Shown: positions 21,908 through 34,637, counted from the stretch's first letter. The stretch: DNA of 64,000 nt from Dicaeum eximium (GCA_013396995.1 VWZP01009173.1:186001-250000), one strand, 5' to 3'. Notes: a model not told the origin generated them from the letters alone. Translations and numbers: made by a program.

Positions 21908-24900
21908 CTGGCAAGAAACACAAACGTCTTTGAGTCTTAATTCAAAGGTATCCCTGGAAGGAAAATGGAGAAGCCCTTTATTCCCCGCTGGCTGCAAATC
22001 CACTCTGGTACTGCCTTGGAGCTTTTTGGAGCACACCCCTGTGAGCTGCTGGATGTCTGAGTTCCCACTGCAGTGTTCTCTCAAGTTTGGGGCACAGCAC
22101 AGTGTGCCACGATAAGAAAAGAGTGTTTGAGAATTTCCAGACAGTTCTGGCACTAAATCCCACACCCTGTAATCCCTTAAGCATGTGGCATGCTGGAAAG
22201 CACTGGAGTTTCACTAGAAACCAGGCATAAACACAGTCCCACATACTTAAGATTATCATCAGCCTGCCAACTCCCTCTTATCTGAGACTTTTTTCATTCT
22301 ATTTCCTTCTCTTTATCCCCTTTGTGTATCAAGCCAGTGCTTGAGCCCATGATGACAGATCACAAGCCTGCAGCTCAGAGCTACTGCAGGACTCCAATCC
22401 TGAATCCCAGAAAAAGCAGCACCTCCAGAAGGGCAGAGGGAAATTCCCTCTTCGATTTCGTGTTCATCATCCCAAACAGATCAGTGCCAGCTGAGCTGTG
22501 GGGAGGATGCAGATCACACCTCTGGAATAACAAGCACCAGTGCACTGCTGAGCTTCCCATGCTCCCAGATCTCCTGAGACAGGTTTGCCTCTAATGAAGA
22601 GAGAGCTGAGCTCCTGATGGGCCTGATGGGCCAGGGAGGGCTGTCCAAGCTGTTCCCTTTGCTGTGTGCCCACGCCAGGCTGCAGGGAAGGAAGGGGTGT
22701 TGCTATATTTCAGCATGGCTGGGATGGAAGCAGCACCACACCTTAACCCAGCAGGAGTGAGGATCCCCCCACATCTGACCTTCAGCAAAGCACAAACCTC
22801 ATGGTTCTGACTGTGCATCTTCAGAGACTGCAGCATGGGCACAGCTGCACTTTGGATATTCTAGGTAGAAGCTAATTCACGGGCAAGGTTAATCCCAACA
22901 CTTTAAGTCCCTTTTTCAGACAGATTTTCTGGGGAAAAGTATCTGTGTGCATTTAGAGATTGATTCTGGAGGGAATTTTTTTTTTTTCTGAATATTCACT
23001 AGGCATGAATACAAAGGGGATTTTCTACTTTGTAGCACACCACTCTGGGCCTTTTTATTTCTCTTTGGCTCTCTCCAAGCAGGAATGTGCCAGGCTGCCT
23101 GCAGTTCTTCAGCTGAGTCCAGGCGTTGGGAATGGTAGGGGCTGCCCACTGCCCCCTCTCCTCCACTGCTGCTGCCCTGTCCAGGCTGATGAATTCCCCT
23201 CCTCCAAGGCTCCCAGTTTGGGCTCCTCCTCTCCCACTCACACTTCTCTGAGCAGTTTTGCCAGACAATGTTTGAATATGATCCTTTTAATCGGGTTACT
23301 CAGTGTAATACAAGCAAAATGGTGATGAGATGGATGCTGTTACTGCATTCCCTATTTTTATCTCCATTGATTCTCCCGTGTCTCTCATGAATCACCCTCC
23401 TGAAAAAGTGACAGGTTTATGTCAGACACAACAAGGCTGTAACAATATTAGCTGCAGCACGAATTCAGCATGACACCAGAATTGTGTCATGCTTGACCCT
23501 ATTTGATATATCCGTGTGCAGAATCGGCAGCTCAGTGCTGAGCTGCACAGAGCAGGGGCAGATTCTCTCCCAAGAACACATTTTTCCATCCAAAGAAAGG
23601 TTTGTGCCTTTACTGCTCACTACCCTGGCTCCAGCCATGGGATTGCATGGAAATAATAATGGTATTTCTAGAGATTGTGGCTAAAAGACATCCCAGCTCT
23701 TCAATCCCAGCCTCTTCATTCCGTCCTAGCTGGAATAACTCACACCCAACACCCTTGGTTCTTACTACAAACCAGGGAATTTTGGCATCCTTTCCCTCTG
23801 CTGTGGTGAGAAAGGCAGGGCAGAGAAGGAAACCTTTGCAGAAGTGGGAAATCTTGGCAAAATGAGCGGCTGGAGATAAAAAAAAAAATAGGAGAAGGCT
23901 TTTTCCTGCTGATTTCCTAAAACTGAGGGAATACAGAACCTTCATTTGCAGTTTGGATGAGCTGCAGTAAATTGCCCAACTGTTCTCTTCTGCCAGAATA
24001 ATGCACTTGCCAGAACCTCATCACTATAAACTGCTGCAGCTCCATTGACTCCAGCACAGGCAGAGCTAAAGGAGTCTTTGGGTCATTTGTTCTTTTTTTT
24101 TTTTCCCTGAGAAAAAGTGTTCTGCCACTTAAAACAAAGGGCAGGGAGCCAGAAGAGATGATTTTGTACCAATTTCTCTTGCTGATTTTCTGTAAGAACT
24201 CACAGATAAGAGCAAGGGCTTGGATTTGAAAGAAGTCTTGCAGTTAAATTTACTAAACTTAAAGCTCCTGTCACTGAAGTTTCCTGGAGAAGCTGGATGT
24301 GAATTCACTGGGCTCTACCTGTGGCCAATGAGGTTTCTTACAGGGTGACTCCCATGGGACAAGGACCAAGCCTGTGCCCCCTTTCTTCAGCTCTGCCAAC
24401 AGTAGAAAATTATTTTAAATATGAAGCATGAGCTTGTCAGCACCACTTTCCTTAGAAGGAATCAAGCCTCATTGTAAGAACTGCCATAAAATACACTCTT
24501 GGTGTTGCAAACAGATGAGCACAGACATAAAAGTCTGGATTTTTAGCATTAATTAAAGCTCCCCAGCAAAGTTTGCTCCGCATCTCCTAAATTACCTTAT
24601 TTAAATTCTTTAAAACCCCCAGTTCTCACTGTGCAGATGCTCTGGTACAACAGAGCAGCTCAGCCCCAGTTAAAAGCTTCACACTCTTCTTATTAGGACT
24701 TGCTAAAGGTCATCAATTCCAATAAACGTGCCAGGGAAATAACAGTTCTCAGTATTTCCTATCTGTGGAGGTGGGACGGCCTCCCAAGCGCTCTCACTGC
24801 CTCTCCTCAGCAGGACACAAGGACAAAACCTGGATGGGAACGCTGGGTCAGGGTTAAGACGGGGAGAGGTCACAATGAGGGCATCCCAAAGTCTTGTGTC

Positions 24901-25729
24901 CAGGCTGAGCAATCCCAGCCTTTCCTCCCAGCAGAGCTGCTCCATCCTCTGCTCATCCCCCTCCAGGCTCGCTCCAGCAGCTCCAGCTCCTGCCTGTGCT
25001 GTGCCCCAGGGCTGGGCAGCTCTGCAGAGGGGTCTGGGGTGCCCATGGGGGACCCTTCCCATCCTGTGAGCACCCTGCACCTCAGGAACTGTGCTGCCGT
25101 TTCCAGCCAGCAGCGTTTGGGGCTGCTGTGTTCTCTGGCTTTTGTGAGCAACCATGGAACACCGTTCCCAAGAGGAAACTGCACTAAATTCAGCTCCAAA
25201 AGAGGCAATGAAACAGTTTTCCATGCTGGATCCCGTAGGTGCTGTGTGTTTTTAAAGGAGACACCCACTCAGCTCTCTCCCAGGGACCCGTGTCGGGCAC
25301 AGAACAAGCAAAGCCAGGCTGGGATCTCCCCTCGCTGGAGAGCTCAGAGGAGGGGCCTGGAGCCAGGAACTCAGCCCGGGTGTGAGTGTTTCCCATGGCT
25401 GCTGCAAGCAGTGGTTTGTGTTTATTCAAACCCCCGGTATCCCACGTCCAGCGGGGCCTGGAGGAGCAGTCTGCACGCGGCAGAGGACACGTGTCCCCAG
25501 CTGGGGTGACGGGATGGCAGCAGCAGATTGCAGCTCCCCAGACTGCAGCTCAGGGCACATCCCACCCCCCCATCTGCAGATGCCTTCAATGTCAGGACAT
25601 GGCTGAGCCCCAGGCCGAGGTGCCCAGGGAGCCACGGGAAAGGCTTGGGCAGCAAAGCGAGAGCCAGCCATGCCGGGCACGACACGCTCTTCATTTCAGA
25701 GAGAAAAATCTCCATTCTTCACAAAACAC
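21908..25729. other. Non-coding sequence, nothing recognised
   Basis: No gene is recognised. The 269-codon plus frame at 24700-25509 is in GC-richer DNA, is opposed by minus frames of up to 173 codons, and has low-complexity serine and alanine stretches but no domain. It is probably chance. Confidence 0.5.
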
Positions 25730-26060
25730 TGCTCAAAAATTTAATCTTCATTCAGCTCAATGGAGCAGCCTCATAATTTACAGCAGCAGATAAAGCTGGG
25801 AGATGTAATGTGAAATATCTGAAGCGGTTCTCCCCCTGATTTAAAATGCACCTTGGGCAGCGGAGCCTGAACTCCCCTCGGCGTGTGTTTCTGGCAGATA
25901 AGTAAACAATTTGCAACTTTCTGAGATAGTCACAGTCTAGCAGGAGCTCACATTAAACTGCAGCTGCAGTGCCCCACTGATAAGGTTTTGGGGTGGTTTG
26001 GCACAGCTGAAAGGAAGTGGCGCCGGAAGAATAAAAAGCTTTTTGTGTACAAGTTGTTGG
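25730..26060. promoter_or_regulatory. Candidate regulatory block
   Basis: The block contains GATA and forkhead-type words side by side ('cagataagtaaacaatttgc' near 25896), 'agcagataaagctg', 'ctgataagg' and several ATTA words, with little simple repeat. It resembles a conserved non-coding element in style only. Confidence 0.18.
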
Positions 26061-26514
26061 ATCAGAGATAGCAAGAAGAAAGACATCATTTTTACAGGAG
26101 AACTCTGCAAGTGGCCTCGGTGGCAGGGGCGAAGCTCAGGCACAGAGCTCGTGACAGGGCAGCTGAGCAGCCCCACAGGGACAGAAGGGGCAGCAGGGAC
26201 ACAGGGACAGGCTGGGAAGCTCAGAGGACATTTCTAGTTGTGTTTCACACAGGGACAGAGACTTGGACTCAAACCTTTTTTATGAACAGATGAGATTTAA
26301 GAGTGAAACCCAGGAGGATGGGAAACACCACACTAATGTTGACTGAGCAACTCCAAAACCCCACCTTTGTTAAAATCCCACTGACTGCACACCAGTTCCA
26401 CAAGATTTCTGCCTCCTTTACTGCAGCCTTTCGCCGTGGCATTTCGCATTTAATATTTGTAAGTCCAGGCAAATAGACTGGGGCTTTAGCACCCTATTAG
26501 GCCATTTTGCTGGG

Positions 26515-26655
26515 AATCAGAGAACATGCTGAGCTGGAAGGGCTCCATGGGGATCATCCAGCCCACCTGCTGCCCTTGCACTGGACACCCCAGGAACCCC
26601 ACCTGTGCCTGGCTGTCCAAACACTCCTTGCACTCACACAGGCTTGGAGCTGTTT
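26515..26655 (-). mobile_element. CR1 LINE 3' end
   Basis: 'aatcagagaacatgctgagc', 'tggaagggctccatggggat' and 'catccagcccacc', then 'ggctgtccaaacactccttg', is the reverse complement of the same CR1 tail type seen at 14.9 kb. Confidence 0.88.
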
Positions 26656-29600
26656 GGCACAAGCCCAGTTTATCACACAAAATGTGTTTCAACAATTCTG
26701 AGTGAAAACAGCCCAGCAGTGACTCCACATCCTTCTTGTGCCCTGTACCAGGTATTTACTCATTCCTCTCTCATTCCCACAGGCTATTAAGGATCATCTC
26801 TTTGATTTTTAAGTCATTTCCTATGCTCTTTCTGAATTCCAAGATGAATAAAAGCAAGCAAAATCAAACCGCAACAAAAATATTTCGGTCAGAATTTGTA
26901 ATTTTGTCTCCAAATTGTGGAGAGGTGTCTTACTCATGGTTTGCTAACAGTTGTTGGTGGTTTATTGCTCCGTTGTGTTCTGTGGCCAGCTAAGCTGTGA
27001 TCCATGTGGGGCTGCTGAAGTTATTCATGGCGCATTTCAAGTGCTCAGCGCCGATGTGGCAGTGAGTGACAGTCCCAGGAAAAGTGCAGCACAGCTCCAA
27101 ACCTGACCTAACTCTCAAACAGCTCCCGTGCCACAGTGCCACGATCAAAGGGACTTTTACATGTGTCAGCCTGCTGCTGCAGCAACCGGGATGCTCTGAC
27201 TGCTGACAGGCACAGCTCTGCCTGAGCCGGGCTCAGATGGCTCCGATTAATCCCCTGGGACTGTGCCAGGCCAGTCAGGATTCATTTGCACTTCCTCGAA
27301 AATGAAGTGCCTGTTCCACGGAATCCACTCCTGAAATTCCTGCCCTTCCCTTCCCTCATCCGTAACCTTTATGGGAATGGCTGGGCTGGCACAGGGCCCG
27401 GCATGGTCAGGAGAAAGCTCTTGGTGCCACAGCAAGGAGTTCTGGAATGGAGTTGGCTTTTATTGTATTTTTCCCTGAGTGTGAGCGCAGAAAAGGTTAT
27501 TTTTGGGACAGCAGGAGCTGCATTTTTGGGGGTTGTTTTCCCCCTGGCTGTTTACATGTCAGTGCATCCAATTTCCAGCTCTCCAGATCCTCATTGGGGC
27601 TGGGAGGGAGGCAGTGAAAGCCAAGGACTGTGAGCACTGAGCTGTGCCTTTCCCAAAGCCAGAGTTCATCCCAGCCAGCCTGGCTGGAGGATTGCATGAG
27701 GACATGTGCAGCTTTGATGGAGACTTCAGGATTTGGAGGCACATCCCACATCCCTGCAGGTGCTCCAAAAGCCTCTGCTTGGACCCTGCTGGGAGCAGAA
27801 GAAGGAAACCCTGTGCTGAACAGACACGGGGTAAGAGAACAGGTCAGGGCAATTGTGTGTTTGCCAGTGAGCTACAGACCAGGAAAACCCTTCAATACCT
27901 TCCCAAAGTGCACAATGCCCTTCTGGAAAGGGCTTAAAAGCCCCAGATGCTGCTGCTGTATCCAAAATACTTATAATTACAGAGGGCCTGTGTGCCATAG
28001 TGGAGAAATCTGTGCGTGTGTCAAAACGGGGGGAAAAAATCTGCATTGCAAGACCCCAAAAGCACCCAGTTTCCATGGAATTGCCTTCTAATTACACGAT
28101 CCAAGAGTTCAAGGTGTAGAAGTTTTTCTCCTCAGTACTCTCTTGCCGAATCACACTGAGCCTGGCTTTTCTAATCCAGAACCCCTGGCAGGACTCTGCT
28201 CTTTTCCCCTCCCCACGGGAGGAGGACAATAAACCAGTGTCTTCAGATGGTTCTCCTTCTTTTCTCACAGCTGCCTGATGCTAAAATAGGTTTTTTCCCC
28301 TCCAAGTCTTTGCTGAAGAGCACCCAGGGAGGTCTCTCCGTGCCCATTCTGGTGGCACAGTGGGGCTGAGCAGCCTGTGCTCTGTGCAGGCTCTGCCGTG
28401 CCCGAAGCGGTGCTGCTGCTCCAGCTGAGCCCAGGCAGGGCCCAGGAGCCGTGCTGGGGCTGCCAGCAGTGGCACTGGGACACACTGGCCCCCGTGGGAT
28501 GTCTCACTGCCCACCCAAACTCTGCATTTCGGGAGTGCCTCTGCACCCTGACTGTCACTGCCACCCCGCCAGCCTCCCCCGGCACCTCGGGGCACCAGCA
28601 GGGTGGGAGGGGGCTGCTCCTGGACCCTGGCCAGAGCCAGCGTGCTGCAAACAGAATTTGCCTTGAAATAGGCCAAGTTTGGGTGTGCAGAGCCGGGGGC
28701 AGGGTGTGGGAACAATCTCGGTGCCAAAAGAATTTGTAACTCTTCTCTTTTAAACTTGTGCGGTCTGAAAGCTCAAAGGAAAAAAAAGCAAAACAAGCCA
28801 ACAGCAACCCAACTAGAAGGTGTGATTGCAAAAAGCCTGATGGACCAAGAAAAGAAGCTCAAAACTGAGCCTTTGATACCAGTTCTGCCTCTTTGGGCAC
28901 AGAACTGATTCCCATTTCCCACTGTTTGTGCCACCCTGAAGCTCTAGAGTATTTAAGGAACCTTCTGCACTGTTAGAGGAATTTAAAAAAAAAAAGAAAG
29001 AAAGAAAAGATGAAGTTACTTTAACAGCCCTATCAGATACTGGCTTCTGCAGCTGAAGTGAAGACAATGCCAGTGTGGAATAATGAAGCTGTTTTAATTT
29101 AGAATTTTGATTTTGCCCTGAGAAAGCAAATTCATCATTTGAGAGCTCATCATTTCCTGGAAAATACCCTCTAACCTTCAGCAGGGAGAGAGAGGGAAGG
29201 GTAATAACCTCCCACTGCAAAGCTCGCCCAAGATCATAAACTCATTACTGCAAACTAAAATCTAAAGTCAACCCAAACTAGGACAGACTGGGCTTGCTGG
29301 TTGCAGCCCCAAAGCTGTGCAGTAAAACTAATCAGTTCTGGGATGGGATTTGTTTCTTTTGCTGCAGTACAATCTATAGTTTAGTTGGTCAAATCAAGCC
29401 TTTCTGAGAAAAGAAGATTAGAGGCAGTTGTTTAAAGTATTGAGGGGGGAGCAGGATTTAAGCTTTATTACTGACCAGGACATACAAAACAGACTGTAAT
29501 GAAAAAACAGTATTGGGATTGTACTTCCAGCCCAAATGGAAAATGCTGAGAGAGGACAGGGCCATATGGAGGAGCTTAGAGCTCGGGCAAGGGGAAATGC

Positions 29601-29736
29601 CCTGTGAATGGTGAAATGGGGTGTTGTGGGGAAGCAAGGGGACTTAAAACAACAATTATCACACCTGAACACCACCACAAACAGGCTGCTGGGCAAGAGA
29701 TAAACTCTGGGACATTGCTTTTTGCTCTGTTTGTAG
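26656..29736. other. Non-coding sequence, nothing recognised
   Basis: 3 kb without a recognised gene. 26990-27240 has moderate CpG content and a 'gatcaaagg' TCF/LEF-type word. 28265-28830 is GC-rich with frames on both strands. An A-rich (GAAA) tract lies at 28984-29010. Confidence 0.5.
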
Positions 29737-29899
29737 GAAGGCTCCTCCTGCCCAAAACACCTGATGGCAAACTCTCCTCCCGGGTGGAATTTGGGCGATT
29801 CCAGCGCTGCCAGGACTCCATCCCGTGTCTGAGCTGCTCCCGGGGTTACATAAGGGAGAGTCCCATTTCCCAGCCCACCTGGAGTTGGGATACACCTGT
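29737..29899 (+). other. Splice-bounded open segment (candidate exon)
   Basis: A strong acceptor ('gctttttgctctgtttgtag') precedes 163 bases ending at a GTGAGTGAG donor. One frame is open throughout and includes LLLPKTPDGKLSSRVEFGRF and CQDSIPCLSCSRGY. CpG content rises locally (several CG within 29780-29850), which fits an exon better than average intergenic DNA. I recognise no family, and the frame closes at TGA two bases past the donor if unspliced. Confidence 0.17.
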
Positions 29900-32239
29900 G
29901 TGAGTGAGAGGGAATGGTGAATGACCCCAGCACAGGCAGCAGTTCCTGTCCCTACAGCCCAGCAGGGCTCATGCGACAGCGAGGGGAGCTCGCCTGTTCG
30001 CCCACAGAGCTCCTGGGAAATGCAGCACTGCCACATCTGTGCTGGACTTCACTGTCTGTTCCTCGGGCTTTTCTCTCCCTCAGCCGTGCCTAAACCACCC
30101 CAGCTCCAGTCCAAGCTGGACAAACCCCACCTGCCTTCCTCAGTTTGCACTTTCTGCCCTCGGGACCTTTCCTTTCCCTGGCTGCTCTCCAGCCTTTGGG
30201 GACAGATGGTGCAGGACAGAAGCCACGGACACCCTTTGGTTTGTTAGCACAGCCCTGGCTGGCTGCTGCAAATCACCAAGCCCCTGCATTATGGAATATT
30301 TGAGGACTGCCCTGCACCTTTCCAGCTCACCTGTTCCCTGCCCAAGGAGGTATTTAGGATGTTGTGACCATGGAGGCCCCAGCTGCTGATTTTCTGGCGT
30401 GCAGTCCCCTCGGTTTCCCCCTCCCCAGGACATCCCAGCACAGCCACTCACCGAGGCAGCAGCAGATCCCTTGCTGAGGGGTTGCAAAGCATTTTGCACC
30501 AGCCTTTTTTAGGGATTTTTAACTCAATTACCCATTTTAAGCCAGCCAAACATTGCCCTGCCTCCCACTTGTACAGTGCTGTCAAATCCAGTGGGAAGGG
30601 AGAGGCGTGAAAATCAAATTTTGGATGCTTTGGTAACAATCCTTTAGAAATATTTGCAGCAAAATAATTTTCCCTAAGTATAGAATAAGGAAACTTTGGT
30701 AAAGTGTATCACAAAGAATTGATAAACCACTGAGCATTCAGAGTCTAGTGGACAAAATGTGTTTAATGTCTCATCATCTGGTGAGAAAAATGCAGCTGCA
30801 CTTCCTATCATAAAATAGACTAATTTCTAGATATCTAGATATCTAGTAATAAATACTGTAAATGAACATTTTTTCATGATGTTCAAATATGATAAGGGTC
30901 TTTCCAAGAAGGGTTTTTGCCATTTCACACTGATGAAGCTCAGATGTGTGTTAGTACCATTCCCTTCAAAAACAAATTCTCAAAAAGAGTTGACAAGAAG
31001 TAGCAGATTTGCACAGAAATTAATGAAGTTTCTCTCTTTATCATTCTCATGAGGGGGAAAACAGCAATTTCACACAGGAAAAGAACTCACAGCTTTAGCC
31101 CTGCTTGGGGAAATCCAACAGAGATTTTGAAATCTATATTGAACATTTCAACTTATTAGAAATGGATATTTTGTAGGTTAGACTGACTCGCATGTGTTTG
31201 GTTTAAATCTGATATTTCTCAGCTGGAGATAAATGTTATGGGGCTAATCCTTTGTTGTGGAAAACACAATTCACTAAAGGTGGGGATTTTGCTTGAGTAA
31301 GGAGTATATCAGTGCAAAGGATGAACCCTTATGTAAATATCCCATTTACAGAAACACAGAAATTACTGAAAATCCTTCTGGTTTCTATCTCCTCACCCTG
31401 AGCAATTCCTACAAACCCTGGAACCTGCCCATTTGTTCATTTCCAGGAACTGGTAATTTCAGAGATAATTCCAAGATTCATCAAGCAACTTCCTTTCTTT
31501 TTTGAGTAACTCCAGTGCTTGGTTAACAACTTGCTGTTGGTCAGTTCTAACCCAGAATGGAGCTCAGATGACAAACGTGTAAATTTTCACATCATATCAC
31601 TGCATTTTACCCTTATCACCTATTCAGAATCTGTAATGCATGTCCAGGAATGAGAGCTCTGCATCCAGCACTAACAAATGGATTATTCTGTTGTTGCTGA
31701 GATGTCTTTGGAAGCTGTTTCTGCACCTGAGCATCTGCTCCAGTTCATTACTGTTCTTCCTTGGAGATCATTTATTTCATACAAGTGGAACAAGTAGCAT
31801 AGATAAGAAGGACTTGGTGTAAAAACTGAAAATTCCTTGGAATTCAAGAAAAAAATATTGGGGTCATGAACTTTAAATGCACTTTTATGTAATACAGTCT
31901 GGTGGGTAATGTGCAGATAAAGATGGTATTTCCTTGGACAGCTCCATTAGCTCATGTGTCAAGGGAAAAGCTTTTGAACAGGAGTGGGGAAGAAACACCC
32001 AGTAAGACACCAGCATTTTATTTTATTTTATTACTGAAACTTAAAACTCCATTTTTTCTCAAAATCCGTTACTTTTATCCTAATGAGTCCGTTTTACTGG
32101 CGACATTGCCATCCCTCATTTTTTGTTCAGAGAGCTGGAAAAGGAGTCATTAGTCAGATGCTGAGGAATAACTAGAATTCATATCACTCACACGTCCTTT
32201 CTCAACTAATTAAACACCAGCAAGACAATCCATTCATTC
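29900..32239. other. Non-coding sequence, nothing recognised
   Basis: Minus-strand donors CAG|GTGAGCTGG (exon side from 30331) and TCG|GTGAGTGG (exon side from 30452) stand in a GC-richer part, but neither has a convincing acceptor. 30650-32240 is AT-rich with no gene. The 20-bp palindrome at 30827 lies here. Confidence 0.5.
30827..30846. repeat. 20-bp perfect palindrome of CTAGATAT units
   Basis: CTAG ATAT CTAG ATAT CTAG is both a tandem of an 8-bp word and its own reverse complement. Confidence 0.85.
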
Positions 32240-32640
32240 CTATTACAAGCCAGAAAAAAAATACTAATAAAAACCAGATCTGAAAGCTCCCTGACAGTGG
32301 AAAATGCAATTAAACTCTCAGCGCATGAATCCGAGTACAAACTGCTGCACTTTCTTGCCTTAATTAACTAAAACACGGGGAGGACAATCTGATGGCTTAA
32401 TGGCATTTCCTTCGCTGTCAGAAATGCTTGGGGATGATTTTATGATGTTATCACAGAGAGATTTGGAGGAGTTATTGCCATTACTCCTCTCTGCCACCTC
32501 CAAGAGTGACAGATTCCACGGACAAACTTTGCTGCCACTAACGGATGTGCAGGATTAATATTTGATCACATCATTACTCTACAGGCAGCATAACCACGGC
32601 AGGAAGAATACACTCAATATTTTATGTATTCCCAGCCCCT
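32240..32640. promoter_or_regulatory. AT-rich candidate regulatory block beside the CpG island
   Basis: Contains repeated ATTA/TAATTAA words, 'aggattaatatttgatcaca', 'ttatgatgttatcac' and 'gcgcatgaatccgagtacaa', with no simple repeat. It lies 0.6-0.9 kb left of the CpG island, so a proximal enhancer is plausible. Conservation is untested. Confidence 0.22.
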
Positions 32641-33162
32641 AACGCACCCCGAGCATCGATTCCCCTGCACCTCCCTGTGAGAGCAGCACAGTTTGTCAGC
32701 TTTACAGCCCTTTCTGTCCTGGTGGCAGGGACCGGGGGGATTCAGCGCCGGGCTCCCATCCCTGCGTGCCCCGGGAGAGCAAATCTGACCCAGAAATTCT
32801 GGAATTCCCCCGGCCTGAGGCAGAGCCTGCACCCCACCCGGGGCAATGTAGGGGAAGAGCCCTGGAGCAACGCCTGGCCGGGCACAGCAGGGGCAGCACA
32901 GAAGTCCTGTGGGGCACAGGGTGCCAAAGGGAGCACCCCAAAGCTCTGCCCTGCGAGGCCGAAGGCAGCTGTGAAGCCGAGCTTTGGTCCTGCACACGGG
33001 CATTTAGGCTGAGCTCAAGCCCTTTAAACACTGGCACGCTCCTCCTTCCTTCGGAGGCTATTCCCTCTGAACCAGAGTGAGTTAAGGCAGCATTTCGTGC
33101 GTTTGCAGAGCATCCCGATGGTGCCTGTGGCTCAGGGATTTGAACACGATTTTCTTCCCCAG

Positions 33163-33283
33163 GTTTCACCGGGGGAAATGTCCCTGAATTCCCGCTGTGT
33201 TTGTGGGATCACCCAGCTCTGCGTGCTGCGTGCACGGCTCCGCGGCAGGGCGAGCAGGGAACAGCAAACTCCACCTGGGAAAG
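33163..33283 (+). other. Candidate exon in the CpG island
   Basis: The acceptor 'gattttcttccccag' and donor GGGAAAG|GTGAGCGC are both strong and bound 121 bases. An ATG at 33178 with a purine at -3 opens MSLNSRCVCGITQLCVLRAR and stays open to the donor, leaving one base over. Joined in phase to the next candidate exon at 35871, that frame meets a stop after about 35 more codons, so a non-coding transcript or a 5' untranslated exon is at least as likely. The product is not recognised. Confidence 0.3.
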
Positions 33284-33561
33284 GTGAGCGCAGCCGGGAG
33301 CCGAGGGAAGATGCTGAGCTGCGGGGCGCTCAGTGCCCCCGGCTCTGCTCCCCTCACGTGGAAAGGCTGCGCCCTTCCTTCATTTCAATGCTCCGAGCCC
33401 GCGTCCTTCGCTCCCCGGGCACCGGGAACATTCCCGTGGGTTTCGGGGAGCGCTGCTGCGGGGCAGCTGAGCGGGGTTAGGGCTTGCCGGGTCAGGAGGC
33501 ATCGACCTTCAGCTCCGCACGGGAACATAGCTTTGGGAATTGCGGGATGCTCTCCGCGCCG

Positions 33562-33562
33562 N
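33562..33562. other. Single undetermined base
   Basis: An isolated N at the junction of a GC-rich stretch and a (TTTG)n-like tract. It spoils frame reading locally. Confidence 0.99.
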
Positions 33563-33787
33563 TTGTTTTTGTTTGTTTGTTTCCTTTTCCCCCCGCCTCA
33601 CGTTCAGTGTTTTCCAAGAGAAAAAGGGATAGACAGAAACAACAGCGTGCCAGATTCTACCTACATTTCTCCCACAGTCTCTCCTAACCCCGAACTCTTC
33701 CGATGCTTTGTATTCACCGTCTCACTTGACTGACACAAGAAACCCACTGTAGGAAAAGAGGCTTCCTGTGAGCCGATCCCCGTTTCC

Positions 33788-34195
33788 ATGGCGCGGAGTT
33801 TTCTACTCAAAAATAAATTCCCGTTTCGCGGAGATTTCCGCGCAGCCCCGCGGAGCTGCCCCTGCCCGGGGGTAGCAGCAAACGCGTCCCGCATCCCTCC
33901 AGCTCCCCTCCGGAGCCACAGCCGCCCGCCCTGCGCTCCGAGCCGGGACACTCCGCACCGCTCGGCACAGATTTTGGGCTCACCGAACCCTTCCTGCGGC
34001 GGGGACAGAGGGGCCCTGCCGGCTTCGGAGGAGCCCCGCGGAGCGCCCGGAGCCCACAGCCCGCAGGCTCCGGGGATGCTCCGCCGGGATCTCCGCGCCC
34101 AACTTCCCCGGCACCTCTCACCGGGGCGAACTTTGGGCGGCGGCCCCGCGGAGCCCCGCCAGCGCAGCGTCCCCGAGCACCATGAGCATCCCTGA
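33788..34195 (+). other. Open frame with SNAG-like N-terminus, probably chance
   Basis: An ATG frame of 135 codons starts MARSFLLKNK. SNAG-domain zinc-finger repressors of the Snail, Gfi1, Ovol and Scratch families start MPRSFLVKK. Position 2 is alanine instead of proline, and no zinc finger follows; the rest is arginine- and proline-rich, as expected of CpG-island DNA. There is no good donor within the frame and the base at -3 is T. I report the resemblance without assigning a gene. Confidence 0.1.
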
Positions 34196-34262
34196 ACACC
34201 CCCGAGCATCCCTGAACATCCCCGAGCATCCCGAGTGCCCCCGAGCATCCCGAGCATCCCCG
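34171..34262. repeat. 19-20-bp tandem repeat at gap edge
   Basis: Units of the form 'ccccgagcatccctgaacat' repeat about four times with changes, just left of the second assembly gap. Confidence 0.8.
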
Positions 34263-34336
34263 GCTCCGGCGCGGCGGCTGCGCCGAGCGGGAGCCGCGCA
34301 GGTCCCGCCGCCCGCCCGGGCGAGCTCCCCGCGGGC

Positions 34337-34637
34337 NNNNNNNNNNNNNNNNNNNNNNNNNNNNNNNNNNNNNNNNNNNNNNNNNNNNNNNNNNNNNNNN
34401 NNNNNNNNNNNNNNNNNNNNNNNNNNNNNNNNNNNNNNNNNNNNNNNNNNNNNNNNNNNNNNNNNNNNNNNNNNNNNNNNNNNNNNNNNNNNNNNNNNNN
34501 NNNNNNNNNNNNNNNNNNNNNNNNNNNNNNNNNNNNNNNNNNNNNNNNNNNNNNNNNNNNNNNNNNNNNNNNNNNNNNNNNNNNNNNNNNNNNNNNNNNN
34601 NNNNNNNNNNNNNNNNNNNNNNNNNNNNNNNNNNNNN
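34337..34637. other. Assembly gap (301 N) inside the CpG island
   Basis: Flanked on the left by very GC-rich sequence and on the right by a (GGGACA)n-like tract at about 34647-34675. First-exon sequence could be hidden here. Confidence 0.99.

Noticed and set aside
21431..22165. 244-codon minus frame as a single gene
   Set aside because: No domain over its length. Only the splice-bounded 66-bp part is kept as a candidate.
24700..25509. 269-codon plus frame
   Set aside because: No domain, low-complexity serine stretches, long opposing frames, and no splice or start context that favours it.
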